Below are positions 48,301-60,300 of a stretch of DNA of 64,000 nucleotides, piece after piece. A program made the position numbers and the translations under genes. The notes under the pieces were generated by a model. It saw only the letters and a program-made list of their open reading frames with translations, ran no database searches and had not been told where the DNA came from. The DNA comes from Zhengitettix transpicula (Eukaryota; Arthropoda; Insecta; Orthoptera; Tetrigidae): assembly GCA_037074705.1 (NCBI GenBank), contig CM073596.1:25146001-25210000 (forward strand), read 5' to 3'. Position 1 is the first letter of the stretch. Each line of letters opens with the position of its first letter.

Positions 48301-51300
48301 CCACATGATGTAGACAAAAAAATTTTATAGTTAAATTCCAGAACATAATTAATTCTTTCATTCAAAGCTTTTAAATAAAAAGGATGAAAAATCTAGAACC
48401 TGACCAGGAATCTAACCTGGGACCTCTGTCATGAAATGCATTTCTTCTATTCTCTCATTGTAACTATGATCAATTTATACACAATATCAATTCTTCATTG
48501 AAGTCCTAAAATTAATCTGTGTAGAATGTGATTTAGCTGAGTTTACACTCAGGTCTATACAATGGATGGAGAAGGCTCGCACTTGAAGGGGAGTCAGCCT
48601 TGGTTACTGAGATGAATAAACACTGTGTACCAAGTGGAAGTCCTGGGTTCAAATGCCAGTTTGGTCGAGATTTTTCCATCCTGATCCTTTAATTTTCTGA
48701 TTTTATTTGGTATAACTAATTCCTTGGTGGAAAGTCTAAAATAATTTATGCAATAAGCACACTTTTTATAATACTAAACTGCAAAGATTCAAGAACAGTA
48801 GAAATGCTTCCAAACCAAGCTCAGCCATGTAGGCCAGATTTTATTCCTGGACTGATCTAGATTTTTTTAATCCTGATAATAGAAGAAGAATAAATTCTAT
48901 CACTGAACTAATATTTTGAACATCTATTATTGACTTTTAATGGATATGGATAATAAAATACTTGGAAACTTGTAATGTAACAAAAATACTCCCTCACCAA
49001 AATGTCCTAGGGTAGGTATCTGTCAAAAGGGGGAGACTTGTTATTTTAGGCTAGTGCAGTGGACAGGTGGCTTGGAAGGGTGACCAGTTGGAAGCTGGAC
49101 TCAAAAGACATAGGACGTGAACAAAGTGAAAATATAAAATACAAACAGTGAGATAGGAATGAATCAATTAAAAGTTGATGTCAGGAAGTGTGACAGTTCA
49201 CCAAGGAATTTACTAGTGACAAGATGACATGATAAACTAGAGACTGTATGTAATGTCTGGATGTAAGTAGCTTCCATAAACTTCGGTAATTATTCACGGG
49301 CTTTTTCAAACTTACTTTGCATTTGTAAATAAATAGCTAGCACATATTCTTTAAAAAAATCCAGCAAAGTAAGTTATATAAAATAAAGTTAAATAAAATT
49401 TTATGTGTGTGGTTACAAGCTTATAAAGCAGAAATAAAGAAAAAAAAACTAGATGAAACTAGTTCCTACCTATCTACTTTTCCAGTTTGTGAGGCCGGTG
49501 TTGTTGGTCCACTACTTCGTGTTGAACCACTGTCTGAGAGTGACCGTGAACCTTGAGTGGACAAACTGTCCAATTCTTTTAAAGGAATAGGCTTCTCTCG
49601 CTTGTTCTGTGAATTGAGAAAAAAATTACATGCACATTTTTCTGAAAGAACTGTAAGACAACTACTGAGAAAAAAATTGTGGAAGACTTTGATGTAGTTG
49701 CAACAGGTATTTTATCTGAATACAATTTACAAATTAATTTTAAAAATGCCATGACATTTGGAATTCTTTCCTAATTTTTTTTTCAAAATCACCTAATAAT
49801 CATTTAAGGGCTCATTTTACAAATTTAACAATTTTTTAACAATTGAATAATTAAAAGTTTACTCACTTGCATTGCAGCAATTTTTATAATCATAATAAGG
49901 TATAGCACTATCAACTAGCAGTTGCGGCTGGTATGTCCTAGTTGCAAGGCCAAGGCTTAGAAAAGGCTATTTACTCTCCATTACTAAGATAGTGGTCTTC
50001 CATTCATCAAACTCTGATTTATTTTATTTTAATATATTTCAGATACTAGGAAAATGACACAAAATAATCCATAATTTACTGAACTCCAGGCCAACTTATC
50101 AACTATGTTTGGTTTAAAGATATGATGTGTCTACAACATATTTTCAGGATGAAACTTGTATCAGAATGAAAGCAAAGAAAAGAAGGGATGGTCAGATGAC
50201 TCAGAGAATTCACCCTGGCTTTCCCATTAGGAAAAGGAAAATGTCTTGTAATTTTCCAAGCAGGATGGATTCAAGTGCCTCTGTTGGTACTTCATTTGAA
50301 AAAGGGAGATTACCACAAAGACATAAACAGTGTAGTAAAATGGTGTTCTTCAGCACATTAATTCCAATTGTTCCTTGCACAATAGTAATGGAAAACACAC
50401 CAAAATCAAAGAGAAGACACCACTTTCTTCATCTTCTACAATTGATATAAGAGTTGAAAAAGACCCAAACTGTCCTAGCTAGTTCGTCTACATGAGCCTA
50501 TAGTCTATATTTCAAACTTCTATTGTTGATTATATTACTAATGTCATGAATAACTTACTAATTAAAGTATATTATAAATACAGTACAAAAGTTTTCATTA
50601 AATTTTTAGCTGATATTGACTATTTCATTAAAGTATAAATGTTTTGGTATTTTTTTTTGTAATTGTGTGTAGAATTGATATGTACACATTAATTATTTAA
50701 AAAGAAAATAAATCAGAGTTTAGGGTACAGATGCCCACTAGGTGAGCAATGAAGCATGAATATGGCCTTCCCTAATCCTTGAGTCAGATGGTTACCCTGT
50801 TACCTGCAACTTGGACTATCACTAGTTGACAGTACTATAACCATTGGCAATATCAATGCAAATTAAAATACATTGCCACAAATAGAAAATAAACCTGTAT
50901 CTGAAAAGTCATTAACCTTAAACAAATTAATAAATAATATTTTTAAATTTAAATTAAATAATAAAAAATAGCATTTTAATCAATTTTTAAAATTTAATTC
51001 TAATAAAAAATGAAGTCAGATAGTTATAATCTTTAAAAATATATCTCTGTGTGTGTAACTGTAGGTGAACAGGACCTAGAAGAAAAAGTACATATTTTAC
51101 TTTTAATACAAATAGCCCCCTGAGCCAGTCTGAAATAAATTATCAATAAAAGTTAATAAAAAATTACTAATGTTAAAATGTTGAAAACTTACAATTCACC
51201 CATGAACTAGAATTTAACCATTCTATTAATTTCCTTGATGTCACTGTATCCATTCACAATACTTCCATTCTCACCAATTGGTTCAGGAAACCTACTCTGG

Positions 51301-54300
51301 ATGTGTCCTCAATTATCTTTCTGATCCTCCAAACCAAAAGAGAGCTATGGTATACAATCTAACTCCAAGTTCCATCAACACAACCTAAATATTGTCCGAA
51401 ACATTTTAATCTCCAATGAGTACCCTTTAAATTTTATTATTAAACACAAACAGCAGACTGAACAAAATCCAATATCCTACTGTCAGTCGTCCCCAAACAC
51501 CTCAAGACAATTTTTTTCTCATACTCCCATATTACAAATTTCTACCTCACAAATTTATCCAAATATTCAAAGAATATCAAATATCCATCATTTATAGATC
51601 CACTAATACCCTTTCCTACTTGATTAAAAACTACAAAGATTCACTTGACACCTACAACAAACATTGTGTTGTTTACAAAATCTCTTGCTCTAATTGTAAT
51701 TTCTGCTACATAGGGCAAACAAAATGTTCCCTTGATACATGTATCAAGGAATATAAAACTTCCCATTGATAAATAATCTGTAGTATCCAAACATATAATC
51801 AATTCTAACCATACATTTGAATGACAAAATTCTAAGATTTTAGACATTGACACCAGGTATAATTCCAGACTCATTTCAGAGATGCTTCACAATAAATCAA
51901 ACATCACAGTTATTAATGTACAAACAGACACTATTAAACTCAATAATTGCTATGATCCCTTATTATTACGCTAAACCTTCTGTTTTCCCATTGTTGTTGC
52001 TCCCTTATTGTTACACTAACCCTTTGGCTCTCCCATTTTCTTCACTTTTGAGTTTTGTCAACTGACAAGTGCAGTTGTGTCACTCTAGGCTCTTCTTCGC
52101 ACCTGATGAAGGGACAAGGATCCCAGAAATGTTGTGTGGTATTTATATTATCACTTTTTTTGTCTGAATTGGATATCAAAAATTACTAATGGTTGTTTTT
52201 ACCTTTTTCTCAACATTAGTTGAATTGTTTACAACAATATAAACTTCCTCGTTGTCCCGCCTTGGTTTTATAGCTTCTCCGTTCAGTCTATTTTCTTGAA
52301 CGGGAACATCTATAATTTTATCTACATCTGTTGATTCAATAGTTGTACCTTCAACAAGGATTGACATGGGAGCAATGTCATCTTCTGTGCCTGGTAATAT
52401 TGGAAGAGAGATTTTATAAATATGCAGTTAATACTATTAATATACATCATTTATTCCATTTACTAACCTGAATCACTCTTGCCATCTTCATGAGAGGCTG
52501 AATCTCGTACATGCTCAAGGTCATCTCCAACTGTCACAACTGATACATGACTTGTATCATTCACCCTGTCACTTTCATCTAGCCCGACCTGACTAGTAGG
52601 ACTAACAATTAACACTTCACTTTCATCCAGGCGGACAGGTTTGTCAGTCACTATATTTATTGGCACAACTCCTGTCCCAATTTCCAATGAATCTAATGAG
52701 GGGTATGGGTCATCATCTGTCGAAGATTCATTGATAAGAGTTTTGTTAGTCTCATTAGACACAATCACAACTTCATTGTCACTTTCAGGCATCCTGCTTG
52801 GGAAACGCTGTGGAGTGGAAGAATCTATGGGAGGCAATAGAACAGGAGGGTGTGTTGTCACTACCGTCACTTGAGTGACACTGCCAGAAGATTTGTTCAT
52901 GTCTTCATGCAAATCAGTAGTAATAGTGACTGTGGATTTGTTCAACTTCACTTCAGGCTGTATAATAGGTTCTACAACTGTGTTAGGGCCTAAACAATAC
53001 AAATGCTTAAATTAAAATTTAATTATCAATCATAAAATAAAAATTGTTATTACTATCATGCAATGTACATTTTAAACTTTCAATGTTTCTTAACTTTGAC
53101 CACACTTGCTTTGAACCTGTGAAGAAGCTCTTTTTGAACATAAGTTTGAGACAAATGCAGGTTTTATTCAACTGTACTCCAGTTATTCAAAAAACATTTG
53201 GCATAATATTTTATGTTGTATTAATTATATTACTGAAATAAATATATGTGATCTATTGCAGAATCAGGCATTTGTGAGACTGGTTTGATTGACATATTTC
53301 CATGAAGGTAGATTTGCAAATTATTTTTCCCTTTCTTACACTTTTGTCCATATTACTTTATCTATACTTATTACCTGCTTTAAGTAAGTATATGAATATA
53401 CATATATATTTGGAGGGTTATCAGTCTGATTTATTTTAAGCAATTGTCGATTTTGCTAAGGGTCGTCAGATCACAAGTTGAGCATAATCAATCTACGTGC
53501 TGAAGTTAAATTTCAATGCATGAGAAATCTAGTCCAGCCTATGAATGATATTTAGGTTTAGTCCAATGATAACACATTTGTGCAACTACTAAATAAATCA
53601 ATATAATTTTTGTTGTATTTAACTGTAAACGGGTGAATTAAAAAACAAACCATGTCTCTTTGTTGAAGCAAAAATCTTTTATAATAGCAATAGAAATTTT
53701 TCACAAATATTCCATCCATTTTTAAACAAAGCATGACTAACAAGTTACCTGAAAGGATAACAATTTCTCCTGGAGTAGTGATTTTCAAATCTTCAGAATC
53801 ATCATCTCGATTGGAGCTGACATTTGATATAGTTGGTATTGGTTCACTTATTTTGTCTCTAACACACACTTCTAAAGTTTCTTCCCTACTGGAATCCCTG
53901 CTAAGATGGGGACGGACTGGGGATTGGGGCATCTCATCGCTACTGGCCCCAGACACTGGCGTTCCTGCTTGAGGTGGTGACTCCTGATCATGAGTTGGAA
54001 GATCAGGTGGGGGAGGAGGTAAACACACAATATCTGAAGAAGACACTAAGGAGGTGGTGTCACCTTCATCAGTTGTTTCACCTTGTGTGACTCCACTGAT
54101 AACTGACATGAAAGGAGGCAGAGGCGGAGGAGGCGGCGGTTCTGATTTTACTTTGGGCAGCTGTGGTACTGGAGGCGGAGGGGCAGGGCCCTTGTCATGT
54201 GATGCTCTCCTTTCATTGCTCTCACTGCTCTGCCTCTTGGGTGCCTGAAATTCCAATAAAATATATACTTAACAATGCGTACAGAAAAATGTAAACAATA

Positions 54301-57300
54301 TTCTATGTTTATTTTTATCAATTAATTAAGAAGTTAATAGATTAATTGAAAATAAGTATTTTCATTTTTCTGATTAAAACAATCTTTGCTGAGATCCTTT
54401 AAATCATTTATATAAAAATTAATATGGAGCTAGAACTTACCGATTTTTTATCAACATTATCTTTGTCCTCTTCCTTTTTGAACTTCTTTCTTTCAATCTC
54501 ATCAGTTTCTTTTTCAGCTTCTCTCTTCAGCCCATCTGCATCCTTATCTGCAGGAGTCACCACGTCAGGGAGCACTGAAATTACATACAGAAAATTTACC
54601 TATATATTCAACATCCAAATAAGTTGTCATAGAAATGTTATTGGTATATGTTAGTAATGTGATAAATAAATAATCCCCAAGCGTATTTCTACTTACTTTT
54701 TACATCAGTGTCACTCTTTCGAGATACAGAATCATCTTCGTTTGTTTCCTGACAAATTGGCAGAGATGTGGGGCGCTCCTGGAATATAGTACAAAAGTAG
54801 TAGTTTTAAAATTAAAGGAAATAAAATTTCTAAGAAAGACAAGATTCATTCACTGAGGTTTAGAATTTTTTTTTTAACAAATTCAAATGACACTTCAATT
54901 ATATTATGAAATGGTTTTCATAATAACTACATAAAGCATAATAATCATTACAAATTATGGTACAACACACACTTTTTTACAATGTTGTATCTCAAGTTTT
55001 TTCAATATTTTGTTAAGTACTATATACTATCCTTTGAACATGTTTCTAAACTTAAAACATGAAATTATAATTATCCAGTTTGTATTTAAAGAATTAATAG
55101 AACCATGTTGATTTATTACATGTTTGATATTTTTAGCAACAAATGCCTTGTATCTTCAAAATTGAAATTTTTGTAACAATTACAATAAAGAAATACATGT
55201 AAGATAGATATCTAAGGAAAAATGAATGTGTAAACACACAGGAAGTTTTTTAAATTATTCTCTTGAACAATCAATATTTCAAACGTTCCTGTATTCAGAA
55301 ATGTTACTGATTTGTTATGGCATTTCAATTAAATTTCATAGGTAACTGCTCCTTCTAAAATACAATTTCATGATTATAGACACCTAGACAGAAGGAGCAG
55401 AAGCGTCATAATCAAAAAATAAGACAGCTGCAATTAATCAACTTGCTAATTAAAATACAGAAGTATTTCTAGAGAAAAATTCATAAACACACAAAGTTCA
55501 AGCATATATCAAAGCACATTCCTCAGCGTTCAGTGACACTGTTGCTTACCTGATAGAAGTACTATAATACAAAACTGAAAAAGTGAACTGAGGGAATATC
55601 TTCTAAGAAAATTTAACAAATAAAATCTAATTGTAAGTTACTTAGGCCTAAATATTATGTTACAAAAATGATAATTAATGGTTTTAAACTGATAAAGCAC
55701 TGTTACAGATTTATTCTATTTTTTCATCCCAAAATTGTATTATATCTTATAAGTTGTATTATAAATATGTGAACCCAGAACATAAACTGCCCCTCCCCCA
55801 AAACAGAAAACTTTGAAAGAGTTTATAAATTTTACAAAGCACACAACATATAGTGAGAACTAACAGGACTGTTTTCTATACTTTAAAACTTATCACTTGA
55901 TGCTAAAAATGTTAATATACATTACCAATATGAAAATATAAACACCTGTATAAGTTGCCAATTAACAGACAAAAATAAGTAATAAAAATAAATATCACAC
56001 AATGATCTTTGCATGCTGTGTTTTGAGTAACATTTTTACAGCTCTTACAATTTTGAATCCATTGATGAAAGCCACAAGTCTTGCAGAAACATTGTGTGGT
56101 TATCACTTAATTTTGTTTGTTAATTGGCTACTTCTTTATCTAAGTGTAAACAGATTTGTTTATGGCTGAAGATTTTTTCAGGATTATGAAGTAAATTAAA
56201 ATTTGTGTGAGTGTTTGGAAAGAGAAAAGTATCACGAAGGTAGTTGAAATGAATATATTGAAATTGGTAAAATATCCATTATTATTTAAAGATAGATCAC
56301 AGTTACTGCTGCATGAAAATTTCATCACTTTCACAGATGTTTAATTTGATCTAAACAAAGAGTGTTACTATTTTCGTATTTTAGTGAGAAATTCAGAATG
56401 TGAGGTGAGGAAGTGCAAGATAAACAGCAGAAGTGTAAGCAAAACAGTAAATATGAAATTCTTAAATCCAAAATTACAGAGGTTGAATCCCCCCCCCCCC
56501 AAATTGTTTGACTATGCACCATAATTATAATCACATTATCCTTCCACCCTACCTTTTACTATCAAATTCTTAGTGAATCATATACTCTGCAACTCAGATA
56601 TATCTATTAAAGTGTTCAGACTCGAGCTAAAACAAAAGTGCACTTTTGCAACAATTTCTTCTCACCAAATACATTTTCTATTTGTCTTTCACAATGAATG
56701 GAAACCCTTACAAGTTATTAATTGATTCATTAATTCTTCAAATCCTTATTTAAATGGTAAATTGTTTGAATATTATTAGAAACTATTATTTTTATATTCT
56801 ACATTGAAATTTTTATTTCTTGTTCGTAAAAATACTACAAAAAATTGCACAATGAGTGAATTTTTGTTTGAAAGTGAAGTGCACCTGGGATTATAAAATT
56901 GAAATAAGATCAAATTGGTCAATTATAGTCCATTTAATTAATATAAATAAATAAACAATGCTAACAGAAGTATTTATTATAGAGGAAACCTGAATTTCAT
57001 CTTTTTATGAGAAACCTGTATGGTGACCACATACCTCAGAGGACATGCAGTCTGGCTGATGGGGCCCCGGGGAGCCGCATGCACAGTAAGAGACAAACAC
57101 TCTCTTATTGATGAAGAAAGCATGTCAGGACAAGTTACACCACAGGCATTTAAACACACACATTATTTTAGGGGGGAGGTTAAGGTACACAGAATGCTAA
57201 AATGATATATGGGAACATATAAAGGAATTGAAAGATATACGAAAAGTAGGGAATCCAAATGGTCACCAATTTAATAGAACATATTAAATGTCAAATAGAT

Positions 57301-60300
57301 GTTTCAGACTGTATACATACCACAGAAAATGTTTGCTTAAAAAGTTGTTTCCAGTCAATCACTTTACATAGAAAAAAAATTAAGTTTATCAGTAATAAAT
57401 ATTCAAAAATTTGTATATTTTGTGCTTTCATTTATTAAATATATTAAATAAAGGAGAAGAATTTTGACAATACTTAGGGCTGAATTATTGGATACATGAA
57501 TGCTCACTACTTGAATAAGTTGTCATTCTCAAATACTGAGACATTTTGTTTTGATTATCTTCTGACAAGTACCACAGATCAGGGAATATTTTAAGAAAAA
57601 TAGGAGTGAACTGTTTTGAAGAATTTGATGACTTGAGCAGAAAATTAATATTCAGGGTAGTAAAAAGAGTAAGAATATAAATGTATTCCCCATTCAGAGT
57701 AGCAGTTTTAATAATAGATTTTTATTTATGATATACAAACATCCATAAAATGAGTTCAGAAAATATTAATTCAAATACTAGAACAGTAATTCTGAAAACA
57801 ACTTTTCAGTTTTACATAATTGACTGATTATAAATAAATTTAATTTTTTTAACTAGTTGTCAACTTCTTAATATTTAATTAAAATACGTTTTCATTTTTC
57901 AGACAATTTAAAAGTCTTACATAATAAAACAAATTCACAGGCTCATGATATAGATTCAGTGAAACTTCATTAACTAATAGGACTGTATACAGGGTGATTC
58001 TATGGTCAAGGGAAAAATTTGAAAGGTGGTACAGCTTACTGAAACATACATTTTTATATAGATATATATGGTTGGAAGTGAAGTGTTGCGGCAGGATCAC
58101 AAAAAATTAGATGGGAAAAGAAAAACATTGTTTATTTACAACATCACCAAGTCTGATTGCCAGCTCAATCACCTGACTTATCATCTTTGGAACAGTTTAT
58201 CAATCACTCCTTCGACACTACCAGCATTTATTGTAAGCATTAATGGAAAGAAACACTTTGTGAAGATGATGTAAATAAACAATGTTTTTCATTCCATATC
58301 TCATTTCTTATATTCATGCCTAAATTCCTCTGCAAAAAAAGTATGTTTTATTAAGCTTTACAACCCCTCAAAGTTTTCCCCATAACCATAGAATGTATTA
58401 ACAGTGGTAAATTTTAACCTGTTTTTCATAAAATAAAATAGATCTCCACCTAAATGGACATGATGTTGAAATCTGAAAATGTAACTCTTGTGCAATTTAA
58501 TGTTGGGTTAAGTTCTTATATATTATGGTAAAAAGGACTGTTGACGTAGAAGTTGATGAGTAGAAATGCTACACACTGAACCATCTAATGAAGCAGTTTT
58601 AAAACAGACCTTGTTTTATAGTAGTGATTAAGTACCTATAGGTACTAATACTTTTTAAAGTTAATGTGATTTTAATTATAAGACAAGAAGGTATGTTATG
58701 CTGAAGGTGTTGCAATGTTTCCGTAACTTGATGTTTTTATATTAGTGGTAACGTTTTTATTGTTCATTCAGGATGATTATAACAATGAGTTGAAAGCTTC
58801 CGACTATTTATTTAATAAAGTTATGAACTTGGTTTTTTCTACTCATCAACGTTCTTATATATATACTTGAGCAAAATGTGACGAGGTCAAATTAAATAAC
58901 ACATTTGGATAGGAAAGAGAGACAGCGATGCTGACTTACCTTAAGTCAACAGTTAGTCCAGTCTGGAATAGGTGGAAGTTCAAATTATTGAGGGCCTGAG
59001 CCCCCTTCGTCAGGAAGGAAGATCAGAACTGTGTGCATGAATTTGTGCCCGGCCAGCATGAAGTTCAGATCTTCCTTCCTGATGAGGGGGTCTCAGGCCT
59101 TCGAAAATTTGAACTTCCACCTATGCCAGACTGGACTAACTACTGATTTCAGGTAAGTCAGCGTTGCTGTCTTTTCGGAGGCATTTGCCACCTTCTTTTT
59201 TCTGAAGAAGGCTAACACCTCTTAAAATTTGAAGAACTTCTTCCTGTTCTGAGTGGCAATGCTGAGCTTCAATTTCAGGTAAACCAACACCTTTTTTCCC
59301 CCACAAAAGATGCGCTTCCACGGCTACAACTTGACACACATCAAAACACAAAGGAGAGTTACACACTATAAATTTTGTTTATAAGGAAGTAAAAAGCCAA
59401 GTTTAAAAGAACAATTCCACACTGCAACATTAAAATATTTATAATGTGTGTTACTTTGGCTATACTGACAAATGAATTTCACTAGAAACATTTTAGTGAG
59501 ATAAAGACACTGTCAATTGGTGCCAACATGACTAAAAATCAACATTAAAGAATTACATTTCAATTCCTCACCGCTTTCCATTTAGATACAGGAAAACATT
59601 TGATTTTTCAACCTACTTAAGCTGCCTGGAGTTCTGTTTGTGTTTGATTATATGGTTTCAATTTCTTGGAAACGTTTGGGGTTCATGAACAGATTAATCC
59701 ATAATTTAGTAAAATAACAATTCAGCTGTACATACAACATAATATACATATTTAAAGCCAAGATTTATAGTTAACATCTATATTAACTTCTGTAATCTTA
59801 GTATGGAACAGGAAATTAAATTTATCTTTTATAAGGGACAGGAGAATAAATATTCTTTGTCAGCAACACTTTGTGTGTGACAATCAAATGTGGTTAAATA
59901 ATTATTATTTCTAATAATGAATGCTGGAATCCATGCTGAGACACTAACTCAAAAATGAAAGCCTGGGCCCACAGTTGGAGAAAATTTCAACTTAAACATT
60001 AATTTTATTTTGTAAATTGTAATTTTGGTGATTAATTGATATGGATAGCGTCTTAAAAATATATGGTTTTCTGAACTAATACAATTTAAAATTTACAATA
60101 AATCTAATCTTTATTACTATTTTTACACAGAATTTAAATGGTATTAATTTGAAAATTTGGATTTAATTAAGAATGCAAAGCAGTTAAGTATTCTTATAGA
60201 GAAACTATTAATTCAAGCAAATTTTTATAAATTTTAAACACTTTTCAAATATTCAGAAAAAAACAAATGATGTACACAAGCTATAAAACTGTAGCTACAG

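Noticed and set aside
50127..50450. 107-codon plus-strand ORF and its minus-strand counterpart
   Set aside because: No recognisable domain, no splice context and no similarity between neighbours. It may be an old transposon fragment, but I cannot support a call.
52641..54248. Plus-strand ORFs antisense to Slik linker exons
   Set aside because: They mirror the codon structure of the well-supported minus-strand exons and have no independent evidence.
56977..57159. GC-richer block with a good donor (CTGAG|GTATGTGG) on the minus strand, considered as a Slik exon
   Set aside because: No convincing acceptor, an unusual Cys-rich reading, and no similarity to the kinase linker. The phase can be made to fit, but only by choosing the acceptor freely.
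57988..58300. Possible second DDE transposon copy starting 'acagggtgattctatggtca'
   Set aside because: The edge resembles a transposon terminus, but the internal reading has no recognisable transposase segment; too weak to annotate separately.
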